Numbered from the stretch's first letter, positions 1-6,624 are shown. The stretch: DNA of 8,810 bases from Bacteroidales bacterium (GCA_016285615.1 JAEERB010000099.1:1-8810), one strand, 5' to 3'. Notes: generated from the letters alone by a model not told the origin. Numbers and translations: made by a program.

Positions 1-388
1 TCTCGCCCGTCTGATCCACCACCGAAGCGGCACCGATAGATGCGCCCGAAGCCATATAGATGCTGTCACATGCAATGGAAATCAATGCTCCAGCCGACGC
101 CGCATTGTTGTCGATGAAGACAATAACGGGCATAGGCGCTTCCATCAAGGCGGTGCGGATCTTATCGGCAGCATTCAGTTCGCCACCAAAGGTGTTCAGA
201 CGCAGGAACAGCCAATCGGCCTCCATCTCCGTAGCCTTCTTAACCGCCATTTCCGTCTTACGCTGTGCGGGCTTGGCGATATTCTCGTCAATGGTGAAAT
301 AATAGACCTGTTGGTTGTGATTTTGAGCCGGAGCAGAAAACGCCAAACAACAGATTATCAAGCATATAATATTTTTCAAAAATTTCAT
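1..388 (-). CDS. NfeD-family ClpP-like membrane serine protease, N-terminal part (3' end outside window)
   Basis: The first 129 residues of a secreted or membrane-anchored ClpP-class protease of the NfeD/1510-N type are visible. Residues 1-21 form a signal peptide (basic start, hydrophobic IICLIICCLAF core, cleavage likely at APA|QN). A beta-strand follows (VYYFTIDENI), then an LRLNTFGGEL turn matching the family's LxTPGG substrate-binding loop. The nucleophile elbow is PVIVFIDNNAASAGALI, in which Ser98 is the expected catalytic serine. GASIGAAS (about 115-122) is the usual following segment. The catalytic lysine and the transmembrane and C-terminal NfeD domains lie beyond the window. Family knowledge: these proteases pair with SPFH/stomatin proteins and cleave hydrophobic membrane segments. 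The ATG at 388 is backed by an AAGGAGG Shine-Dalgarno 6 nt upstream, unusual in this window. The gene starts 19 nt after rel on the same strand, so it probably belongs to the dnaX-rel transcript. Confidence 0.85.
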   Translation of the reverse strand, partial: MKFLKNIICLIICCLAFSAPAQNHNQQVYYFTIDENIAKPAQRKTEMAVKKATEMEADWLFLRLNTFGGELNAADKIRTALMEAPMPVIVFIDNNAASAGALISIACDSIYMASGASIGAASVVDQTGE

Positions 389-394
389 CAGAAT

Positions 395-401
395 CCTCCT
401 T
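395..401 (-). promoter_or_regulatory. Strong Shine-Dalgarno (AAGGAGG) before the NfeD-family gene
   Basis: On the minus strand AAGGAGG sits 6 nt before the ATG at 388, a textbook SD and spacing. The dnaX, rel, gcvT, GNAT and glycosyltransferase starts have A/T-rich leaders with no comparable motif. It fixes the start codon and suggests this downstream operon gene recruits ribosomes independently of the preceding rel stop. Confidence 0.7.
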
Positions 402-407
402 CTTCCT

Positions 408-2651
408 TTAGAAACCAATTCGTGAAACGGATGTAATGTTATCTATCTGCGAAAGTTTCTCAATCATCGTCTCCAACGCTTTTACACTACCAATATAGAG
501 CATGATGGTACCGCGGAAGATGTTATCTTTCGCTTCCATGTGTAATGCTCTCATATTCAAGTCCATTTGCGATGAAACAACATCAACAATCTCCTTCAGC
601 AGACCTTTCTTATCGAAGCCCTCGAACTTGATACCCGACAAGAAGGCGATATTCTGCTCCTTGCGCCACTTGGCCTTGACGATACGATTGCCGTGCTTCG
701 ACATCTCCGCAATCGCCAAGGGGCAGTTGGTGCGGTGAACAATCATGGTGTCTTTCGACAATTGGAGGCCCACCACCTGGTCGCCGGGAATCGGCTTGCA
801 GCAGTCGGCAATCTCAATATGCTGAATCTTCTCCGACGCCTCATCCAACATGAGCACCTCGGGGTTCATCTCCAGCTCTTCGTTAATCAACTGGTCCAAC
901 GACTTGCCCGCTTGCTCCTCGACAACTTTCTGCTGGAACATCTCCAAATCGGTCTGCTTGTCGTTGGAGAGGATCTTGGCGATTTTCTTCTTGGTCAACT
1001 TGCCGCTTGCCACAAAGCTCCAAAACTCTACAGCAGAGCGTATTTCGGTAGCTGACTGCACACGGGCGATATTCTGTTTGTTGAACTCGATATGCAACTC
1101 ATCAAAATATTGCTGCAAAATCTTCATACCGTCGTCGGTATATTTCTTCTGTTCCTCACGAATAGCCTCTTTGATGCACTCCTTGGCACGCGAAGTCTTC
1201 ACAAACTCCATCCACTCTGCCTTGGGCGACTGACGTTTGGAGGTGATGATCTCCACCTGGTCGCCATTGCGGAGCACATAGTTGGCGGGCACAATGTTAT
1301 AGTTCACCTTGGCACCGATGCACTGATTGCCCAATTCGGTGTGAAGGTCGTAGGCCAGGTCGAGCACAGTGGCGCCGGCCACCAGCACTTTCATATCGCC
1401 TTTGGGCGTAAAGACAATCACCTCCTTCAAGTCAAGGTTGAGCTTGATCTCGTTCAGGAAGTCCAAGGCGTTGGTCTCTTCGCTCTTCAGCACATCGCGA
1501 ATCTTCATCAGCCACTCTTCCACCCTGTTGTCGTACTCTTTCGGCGTACGGTTCTCTTCCTTATATTTGTAATGGGCGGCAAAACCCTTCTCAGCAATCT
1601 CATCCATGCGCTTTGAACGAATCTGCACCTCAATCCAGCGACCGCTGTTGCTCATGGCAGTCACATGAAGCGACTGATAACCATTAGGTTTCGGGTTAAT
1701 AAGGAAGTTTCGCTCACGCGAAGCATTCGTCTTATACAGACCCGTGACGATGGTATAGATGGCCCAACAGATGCGCATTTCATCCTTGATATCGCTATCG
1801 AAGACAAAGCGCACGGCAAAGACATCGTAGATATCATCAAAATCAACCTTCTTCTTAATCATCTTTTGATAGATGGAATAGATTGATTTTGTGCGACTTG
1901 ACACTTCCACCTTGATACCTTCCTCGTCGAGTTTTTGTAAAATCGGCTTCAAGAAATCGTCAATCAGTTTCTGACGTTCTTCGGCTGTACTGGCAATCTT
2001 GTCGTTAATCAACTTATACGCCATAGGGTCGGTGTACTGCATGGCATAGTCTTCCAACTCGCTCTTGATGGCATACAAACCCAAGCGGTGAGCTATGGGC
2101 GCATAGAAATAGGTCGTTTCGGAAGCAATCTTGAATTGTTTCTCCTGCGGCATGGAGTCGAGGGTGCGCATATTATGCAGTCTGTCAGCCAGTTTAATCA
2201 GGATGATGCGCACGTCATCGACCATGGAGAGGAAAATCTTACGGAAGTTCTCGGCCTGCACCGACACATCCTCGTCATTCATCACAATATCATCAATTTT
2301 GGTCAGGCCGTCGATGATTTTGGCCACTTTGTCGCCGAACATGTCGCGTATGTCATCCAGCGTATAGTCGGTATCTTCCACCACATCGTGCAACAGGGCA
2401 CAAACCACCGAGGTGGTGCCGAGGTTAATTTCCTGCGACACAATACGAGCCACCTCCAGTGGGTGGTAGATGTAGGGTTCACCGCTGCGACGGCGCATGT
2501 CTTTGTGGGCGTTCACTGCCAGCAAGAAGGCCTTACGAATTAAGTGGCGCTGCTCTTTGCTGGTTTTCTCGTACAAATAAGAGACTATCTCTTTGTACTT
2601 GCGAAGTATGGTTTTCCTTTCCAATTCCTCATCGGGAACGTAAGCTGTCAT
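408..2651 (-). CDS. rel: Bifunctional (p)ppGpp synthetase/hydrolase, RelA/SpoT (RSH) family
   Basis: A full-length 747-residue long RSH, the stringent-response enzyme that makes pppGpp/ppGpp from ATP plus GTP/GDP and hydrolyses it. The HD hydrolase domain (about 35-200) keeps R54, H63, H88-D89, E92-D93 (HDVVED), D156 and N160, so hydrolysis should work. The synthetase domain (about 235-365) keeps R253/K255 (SRTKSIYSIY), D276 (IYDVFAVR), Y325 and H329 (NGYQSLH) and E341 (EVQIR). The RxKD loop that distinguishes bifunctional enzymes reads RERN (312-315), which is atypical. A TGS domain follows (about 411-471), then a helical region, a Cys-rich zinc-finger-like segment (C617, C618, H639, C643) and a C-terminal ACT domain (about 669-747). 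The ATG at 2651 has an A/T-rich leader without SD. It lies 43 nt after the dnaX stop on the same strand, with no obvious promoter between, so co-transcription is likely. The relA versus spoT label is arbitrary for such enzymes. Confidence 0.96.
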   Translation of the reverse strand: MTAYVPDEELERKTILRKYKEIVSYLYEKTSKEQRHLIRKAFLLAVNAHKDMRRRSGEPYIYHPLEVARIVSQEINLGTTSVVCALLHDVVEDTDYTLDDIRDMFGDKVAKIIDGLTKIDDIVMNDEDVSVQAENFRKIFLSMVDDVRIILIKLADRLHNMRTLDSMPQEKQFKIASETTYFYAPIAHRLGLYAIKSELEDYAMQYTDPMAYKLINDKIASTAEERQKLIDDFLKPILQKLDEEGIKVEVSSRTKSIYSIYQKMIKKKVDFDDIYDVFAVRFVFDSDIKDEMRICWAIYTIVTGLYKTNASRERNFLINPKPNGYQSLHVTAMSNSGRWIEVQIRSKRMDEIAEKGFAAHYKYKEENRTPKEYDNRVEEWLMKIRDVLKSEETNALDFLNEIKLNLDLKEVIVFTPKGDMKVLVAGATVLDLAYDLHTELGNQCIGAKVNYNIVPANYVLRNGDQVEIITSKRQSPKAEWMEFVKTSRAKECIKEAIREEQKKYTDDGMKILQQYFDELHIEFNKQNIARVQSATEIRSAVEFWSFVASGKLTKKKIAKILSNDKQTDLEMFQQKVVEEQAGKSLDQLINEELEMNPEVLMLDEASEKIQHIEIADCCKPIPGDQVVGLQLSKDTMIVHRTNCPLAIAEMSKHGNRIVKAKWRKEQNIAFLSGIKFEGFDKKGLLKEIVDVVSSQMDLNMRALHMEAKDNIFRGTIMLYIGSVKALETMIEKLSQIDNITSVSRIGF

Positions 2652-2694
2652 TATCGTATATTATTATGTATCAAATAAATGGTTTATATTTCAA

Positions 2695-3600
2695 TTATAA
2701 TAGTTTCAAGTCCAAAGAGGTCATAAATGACTCCAGCGCTTGATTTTGCTGCAACTGGTATTTCAGTTTATCCTCATTGCCATAAATCACCTTCTTGGTC
2801 TCCACCTTCTCATCCACCGTCACTTCAATGTCATCTATATCCTCGCGATAGTTGTTGCGGAAATACTCCAGCATATCGCGTCGTTTCATTTCCAGAGTTC
2901 TTCGCTGGATGGCGCCGCTCACCTTGATTTTCATCACATTATCCACAATTTCAGGGGGCATGTCACGCAAGGGCGACTGTACAGACGGGTGATCGGCAAA
3001 GACGATGTCCAACATCGTATTCCAATGCTGAGTGTATTCGTCTTTTACAACGATTGGCGCGGCTTCCGGCATGGGATCTGTCGATTCCGTGTCAACATCC
3101 AACACATCGTCGTCATCATCGTCCGTATCATCGTCAAACACAACACCATCTTCCGCAGTTTCTACCATCACGGAGGGAGCTTCATCCTCCACTTCCACAT
3201 TTTCTTCTTTTATCTCAGGCTTAACGGGTTCGGCAGCGGGTTGTTCCACTACGGGTACTTCTGCCTTAGGCGACTCGGGGGCGGGCTGTTCTTTGGTTTC
3301 TACTTTGGGAGCAGGCTGTTCCTCTTTTTGAGGCACAGGTTCAGCCATCACCTCCTTGATGGAAGGCGATTTCTTGATGGGCGCAACAAAGCGGATTGAC
3401 GACTCTTTGCGCTCATGGGAAATGACGGGGGCCGACTCGGTCGGCGCACTCGCTCGGTTATCTGGTTGACTGCTCCCGTGATTGCCTGACAGCCTTGCTT
3501 TGCATGTAACGGAAGTTGGCATTGATTTGCAGCAGTGCCACCTCGATAGACAGGCGTTTGTTATTGGAAGACTTATAGTTAAAGTCGCAGTCGTTGGCAA
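2695..3600 (-). CDS. dnaX: DNA polymerase III tau-specific linker and C-terminal domain (dnaX 3' part, +1 frame)
   Basis: This is the 3' part of dnaX, open in the frame +1 to the ATPase part. The first ~43 codons only overlap the upstream frame and do not resemble protein of this family. Their only start candidates are a TTG at 3600 and an ATG at 3522, neither convincing. From about 3470 it reads as a Pro/Glu/Lys-rich linker, a run of aspartates (residues about 156-170 of this reading frame), then a folded tau-type C-terminal domain (about 188-301: EYTQHWNTMLDIVFADHP...YREDIDDIEVTVDE...NEDKLKYQLQQNQALESFMTSLDLKLL). The ending resembles the end of Bacteroidota DnaX proteins. The tau tail normally contacts polymerase alpha and the DnaB helicase. 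The tail shows no internal stop, so selection seems to have kept it. It is most likely translated only as a fusion with the upstream frame, giving roughly 630 aa, close to E. coli tau (643). Confidence 0.8.
   Translation of the reverse strand: MPTTATLTISLPITNACLSRWHCCKSMPTSVTCKARLSGNHGSSQPDNRASAPTESAPVISHERKESSIRFVAPIKKSPSIKEVMAEPVPQKEEQPAPKVETKEQPAPESPKAEVPVVEQPAAEPVKPEIKEENVEVEDEAPSVMVETAEDGVVFDDDTDDDDDDVLDVDTESTDPMPEAAPIVVKDEYTQHWNTMLDIVFADHPSVQSPLRDMPPEIVDNVMKIKVSGAIQRRTLEMKRRDMLEYFRNNYREDIDDIEVTVDEKVETKKVIYGNEDKLKYQLQQNQALESFMTSLDLKLL
3431..3445 (-). other. GC-rich hairpin just beyond the dnaX frame-0 stop
   Basis: On the minus strand GCCGAC-CGA-GTCGGC forms a perfect 6-bp GC-rich stem with a 3-nt loop. 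It starts 12 nt after the TAA that ends the gamma-like frame and lies inside the tau-frame coding sequence. An outer pairing ACGGG (3479-3475) with CCCGT (3429-3425) could enclose it and the stop codon. Downstream stems stimulate recoding in E. coli dnaX. Here that role is inference. It has no U-tract and so is not an intrinsic terminator. Confidence 0.45.
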
Positions 3601-4603
3601 TGGTCAAAGCGCGCAGCAAGAGCGAGGGATTCAAGATTTTGGCCTGTTGCAAGAATTTCTGCTTAACACTTTCCGACACGGGCATCAGCTGTACAGTAGG
3701 CTGATTTTGAGCCATTAACAGATTACGGAAATGGGATGCCAAGCCCGAAATGAAGTACTGGCCATCGAAACCCTTGGTCAGAATCTGGTCCAGCAGCAGC
3801 AACGCGGCCGACTGGTCCTCGCTGAAGAGGTAGGATGTCATCTTGAAGTAATTGTCAACATCCAACACATTGAGGTTCTCGGCGGCCTGGGCGTATGTGA
3901 TTTTGCTTCCCGTGAAGCTGACCAGCTGGTCGAAAATGGAGAGGGCATCGCGGAGGGCACCGTCGGCTTTGGATGCCACCATACGCAGAGCATCTTCATC
4001 AGCTTCCACATGTTCCTGCGAAGCCACATACTGCAAGTGCTTGATGATGTCATTATCGCCAATACGCTTAAAATCATACACTTGACAACGCGACAAGATG
4101 GTAGGAATAATCTTATGTTTTTCAGTTGTTGCGAGGATAAACTTGGCGTATGCAGGCGGTTCTTCCAGCGTCTTGAGGAAGGCGTTGAAGGCCTGTTGCG
4201 AGAGCATGTGAACCTCGTCGATGATATAGACCTTATACTTGGCATTGCCTTGCGGCGCAATGCGCACCTGATCCACCAGCGCACGGATATCATCCACCGA
4301 GTTGTTAGAGGCGGCGTCCAGCTCATACACATTGAACGAAGAAGATTCGTTGAATGACTTACAAGAGTCGCACTCATTGCACGGCTCAAAGTCGGCGGTC
4401 AGATGCTGGCAGTTTAGCGCCTTGGCGAAGATACGGGCGCAAGTGGTTTTGCCCACGCCACGGGGACCGCAGAAGAGGAATGCCTGCGCAACCTGCTGGT
4501 TTTTAATTGCATTTTTCAATGTTGCCGTAATGGCTTCCTGCCCTACTACCGATCTGAACGTTGAAGGACGATATTTACGCGCTGAAACAATAAAATTATC
4601 CAT
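3458..4603 (-). CDS. dnaX: DNA polymerase III subunit gamma/tau, ATPase clamp-loader part (dnaX, frame 0)
   Basis: The AAA+ motor of the clamp loader, which opens the beta clamp and places it on primed DNA. Visible motifs are Walker A GPRGVGKT (46-53), four zinc cysteines (C65, C75, C78, C81), Walker B VYIIDEVHML with D129/E130, sensor 1 ATT (158-160), the SRC arginine-finger motif (171-173), and sensor 2 GALRDALSIFDQ with R218. Domain III runs to about residue 365 (NNKRLSIEVALLQIN). Ten or so residues later the frame ends at TAA (3458-3460), giving a 381-aa gamma-like product that lacks the tau tail. That tail continues in the +1 frame and the two frames overlap by 143 nt. The ATG at 4603 gives the standard N-terminus (VSARKYRPSTF.SVVGQE). 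It has no SD. It is divergent from gcvT and heads the dnaX-rel-NfeD cluster. Confidence 0.95.
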   Translation of the reverse strand: MDNFIVSARKYRPSTFRSVVGQEAITATLKNAIKNQQVAQAFLFCGPRGVGKTTCARIFAKALNCQHLTADFEPCNECDSCKSFNESSSFNVYELDAASNNSVDDIRALVDQVRIAPQGNAKYKVYIIDEVHMLSQQAFNAFLKTLEEPPAYAKFILATTEKHKIIPTILSRCQVYDFKRIGDNDIIKHLQYVASQEHVEADEDALRMVASKADGALRDALSIFDQLVSFTGSKITYAQAAENLNVLDVDNYFKMTSYLFSEDQSAALLLLDQILTKGFDGQYFISGLASHFRNLLMAQNQPTVQLMPVSESVKQKFLQQAKILNPSLLLRALTIANDCDFNYKSSNNKRLSIEVALLQINANFRYMQSKAVRQSREQSTR

Positions 4604-4634
4604 AATTCTATATCAAAGAAGGTTAACACTCGAA

Positions 4635-4657
4635 TTGGCGACAAAACACGTCGCCAA
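4635..4657. other. 8-bp perfect inverted repeat in the dnaX 5' leader
   Basis: TTGGCGAC (4635-4642) and GTCGCCAA (4650-4657) are exact inverted copies separated by 7 nt. The element is GC-rich in an AT-rich intergenic region. It lies downstream of the proposed dnaX -7 box and upstream of the ATG, so it would be transcribed as a leader hairpin or could serve as a protein operator. It has no T-tract after it on the minus strand, so it is not a simple terminator. Confidence 0.5.
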
Positions 4658-4668
4658 AATCCAAATGG

Positions 4669-4699
4669 CAAAGGTAACAATAATTTTTGAATGTAGAAA
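4669..4699 (-). promoter_or_regulatory. Bacteroidota-type sigma promoter for dnaX (-rel-NfeD)
   Basis: The minus strand carries TACCTTTG (4676-4669), an exact TAnnTTTG -7 box. A TTTC (4699-4696) lies 19 nt upstream, one mismatch from the TTTG -33 box, at the spacing known for Bacteroides promoters. Initiation would be near 4662, giving a leader of about 60 nt that contains the inverted repeat at 4635-4657. Confidence 0.55.
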
Positions 4700-4726
4700 G
4701 AGAAAAAATCAACAAACAAACCATTC

Positions 4727-4753
4727 TTGAATTCAACATTTTTTGTACCTTTG
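4727..4753 (+). promoter_or_regulatory. gcvT: Bacteroidota-type -7 box for gcvT
   Basis: TACCTTTG at 4746-4753 is an exact TAnnTTTG box 44 nt before the gcvT ATG. The upstream element is weak: a TTGA at 4727-4730 is only 16 nt away instead of about 20, and nothing TTTG-like is at the canonical distance. The predicted leader is about 40 nt, AT-rich, and too short for a glycine riboswitch. Confidence 0.5.
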
Positions 4754-4797
4754 CGTTTTCTTTTATGCAATATTCATCATTAAAATTATAACAGATT

Positions 4798-5889
4798 ATG
4801 AAAACTACCATTTTCAAAGAAACACACGAGAAATTAGGTGCCAAGATGGTTGAATTTGCAGGCTTCTGGATGCCTGTGCAATACGAAGGCGTTACCGCTG
4901 AACACCTGCACGTTAGAAGCAAAGTCGGCGTTTTCGACGTTTCGCACATGGGCGAATTCACCGTTAAAGGTCCCAAAGCGTTAGCACTCCTGCAATACAT
5001 CACCTCGAACGATGTAGCAGCCCTCTATCCTGGCAAAGTACAATACTCATGCTTCCCCAATGGCAAGGGCGGCATCGTTGACGACCTCCTGGTTTACGAA
5101 CTGGGCGAGGAAGACTACCTGCTGGTAGTGAACGCCGCCAATATCGACAAAGACTGGGCTTGGGTTAGCAAGCAGAACGAGAAGTTCGGCGCCGACATCG
5201 CCAACATCTCCGACCAGATTTCACAATTGGCAGTTCAAGGTCCCTTAGCTCTCAAAGCTATGCAAAAACTGACCGACGCTTCGGTTGAAGATATGGAATA
5301 CTACACCACCAAGACCATCACCTTCGCTGGTGTGCCTAATGTTATCTTCTCAACCACAGGTTACACTGGTTCAGGTGGTTGCGAAATCTATTTCAAGAAT
5401 GAAGATGCCCACAAGATTTGGGACGCCGTTTTTGAAGCAGGCAAAGAATTCGATATCAAACCCATCGGCCTCGGCGCCCGCGACACCCTGCGTCTCGAAA
5501 TGGGCTTCTGCCTCTACGGCCACGAGATTGACGACACTATCTGCCCCGTGGAAGCCGGCTTGGGTTGGATTACCAAATTCAACGACCAAAAGGATTTCAT
5601 CGACAAGGATTACATGCTCAAACTGAAAGCCGACGGTCTGAAACGCAAACTCGTTGGTTTTGAAATGATTGACCGTGGTATTCCTCGTTTGGAATATGAA
5701 GTTTGCGATGCTGAAGGCAACCACATCGGCATTGTACGCTCCGGCACCTTCGGTCCCTCCATCAACAAGTCGATAGGTACCGCATGGGTTAACATCGAAC
5801 ACGCCAAGATCGGCACCGAAATCTACATCAAGATTCGCGAAAAGCTGGTGAAGGCTGTCGTAGTGAAAATGCCCTTTTACAAAGGATAA
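4798..5889 (+). CDS. gcvT: Aminomethyltransferase, glycine cleavage system T protein
   Basis: Complete 363-residue T protein. It takes the aminomethyl group from lipoylated GcvH, releases ammonia and forms 5,10-methylene-tetrahydrofolate, the third step of cytoplasmic glycine cleavage. The N-terminus has the family pattern KTxxxxxHxxLGAKMVEFAGFxMPVQY (2-29), then SKVGVFDVSHMGE (41-53). GGIVDDLLVY (91-100) contains the Asp pair (D95/D96) that includes the catalytic aspartate. The folate-site signature TGYTGSGGCEIYF is at 187-199 and GLGARDTLRLEMGFCLYGHEI at 224-244. The C-terminal barrel includes RSGTFGPS and ends KMPFYKG. The length is normal for the family. The start is the first in-frame ATG after an AT-rich leader without SD. 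The other gcv genes are not in this window. Its stop is 3 nt before the next gene, implying a two-gene transcript. Confidence 0.97.
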   Translation: MKTTIFKETHEKLGAKMVEFAGFWMPVQYEGVTAEHLHVRSKVGVFDVSHMGEFTVKGPKALALLQYITSNDVAALYPGKVQYSCFPNGKGGIVDDLLVYELGEEDYLLVVNAANIDKDWAWVSKQNEKFGADIANISDQISQLAVQGPLALKAMQKLTDASVEDMEYYTTKTITFAGVPNVIFSTTGYTGSGGCEIYFKNEDAHKIWDAVFEAGKEFDIKPIGLGARDTLRLEMGFCLYGHEIDDTICPVEAGLGWITKFNDQKDFIDKDYMLKLKADGLKRKLVGFEMIDRGIPRLEYEVCDAEGNHIGIVRSGTFGPSINKSIGTAWVNIEHAKIGTEIYIKIREKLVKAVVVKMPFYKG

Positions 5890-5892
5890 TCA

Positions 5893-6558
5893 ATGAAAAA
5901 CGACAAGAAAACTTATTTTCAACTTGTTAATACCATCAGAAGAAACGGCATCCTGCTGTTTCTTCTGATACTTTTTGGCACGGGACACCTATATGCCCAA
6001 CGCATTGAAGCCCATGTCAGCAAGGATTTCGGCAATTACAACCTGGCCAACCGCTCGTGGGGCGGCGGCGGCTCGTTCATCGTCGATGAATGGGTGAAGA
6101 ACGTGGATTTCCAAATCAATTACGACTACAGCCAATACAAAACCGCCAAGGTGGTCTATGGCAGCCGCTTGCAATATGCGCGCCACAAGGTGGGCCTGTC
6201 GGCATTGTATGTCTTTAATTTCAAGAATCCGCATTTCGTCCTCCGTTTGGGTGGCGACATTGCCTATAACAGCGTCAAAGAGATCGACTCGTTCAACAGT
6301 GACACGAGCGGCTACTACATTGAAACCCACCGTGGCGACATGCTCAGTATCGGTCCTGTGGGCAGTTTCCAGATCAAACTGGGGCAGCGAGACTTTTTCC
6401 GCATTGGCATCCATGTCATCCCCGCCTACCTTATCCCACTGCATTATAAGGTGGACCGCCCGAACGTCGAACCCGTGTTCAAGAAGGGCTATTTCGACCT
6501 GCAACTGCAATTAGGTATAGAATTTAGACTAGGCGGAACTGCCGTCACGAAGAACTGA
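5893..6558 (+). CDS. Small outer-membrane beta-barrel protein, function unknown
   Basis: 221 residues that I cannot assign to a named family. Residues 1-35 form a signal peptide with a long polar start, a hydrophobic core (ILLFLLILFGTG) and probable cleavage at LYA|QR. The mature part is rich in short alternating hydrophobic/polar stretches with aromatic ends (VDFQINYDYSQY, KVGLSALYVFNF, HFVLRLGGDIAYNS, FFRIGIHVIPAY). It closes with YFDLQLQLGIEFRL, as expected for a beta-barrel of about 8-10 strands. A periplasm-facing barrel of the porin-like or OmpW/PorT-like fold is inferred from pattern only. The ATG is 3 nt after the gcvT stop and is served by AAAGGA at 5881-5886, 6 nt upstream, so translation is coupled to gcvT. 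A functional link with glycine cleavage is not apparent. The codons look like those of the neighbours. Confidence 0.8.
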   Translation: MKNDKKTYFQLVNTIRRNGILLFLLILFGTGHLYAQRIEAHVSKDFGNYNLANRSWGGGGSFIVDEWVKNVDFQINYDYSQYKTAKVVYGSRLQYARHKVGLSALYVFNFKNPHFVLRLGGDIAYNSVKEIDSFNSDTSGYYIETHRGDMLSIGPVGSFQIKLGQRDFFRIGIHVIPAYLIPLHYKVDRPNVEPVFKKGYFDLQLQLGIEFRLGGTAVTKN

Positions 6559-6604
6559 AAACAAATTCAGAATTCAAAATTCAAAAACAGAAAAAATAAA
6601 GTAC

Positions 6605-6624
6605 AGACGCACGGCCGTGCGTCT
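6605..6624. repeat. Perfect 20-bp palindrome (REP-like)
   Basis: AGACGCACGGCCGTGCGTCT is an exact palindrome, far more GC-rich than the surrounding AT-rich intergenic DNA. As RNA it gives an 8-bp stem with a GGCC loop. GTAC before it and CTTCTAC after it look like worn outer arms of a longer GTA...TAC inverted repeat. This shape is typical of dispersed intergenic REP/MITE-like elements. Only one copy is in the window, so dispersal is unproven. On the plus strand no T-run follows. On the minus strand the hairpin is followed by GTACTTTATTTTTTC, which could act as a weak terminator for antisense transcripts. Confidence 0.6.

Noticed and set aside
2740..3399. Plus-strand 219-codon open frame opposite the dnaX tail
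   Set aside because: It is the complement of the low-complexity tau linker, His/Phe/Gly-rich with no family resemblance. The minus-strand reading has the DnaX C-terminal signature.
3458..3600. Classical E. coli-type -1 frameshift site or A-run slippage in dnaX
   Set aside because: No A AAA AAG-like heptamer or long A or T run is present in the overlap, and the tail lies in the +1, not the -1, frame.
3731..4357. Plus-strand 208-codon open frame opposite the dnaX ATPase region
   Set aside because: It is a mirror of strongly conserved minus-strand coding sequence (Walker B, zinc cysteines) with no promoter or start context of its own.
4604..4797. Glycine riboswitch upstream of gcvT
   Set aside because: The predicted leader is only about 40 nt and A/T-rich, with none of the paired GC-rich aptamer stems.
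5989..6510. Minus-strand 173-codon open frame opposite the barrel gene
   Set aside because: The plus-strand frame has a signal peptide, an SD and a coupled start. The antisense frame has none of these.
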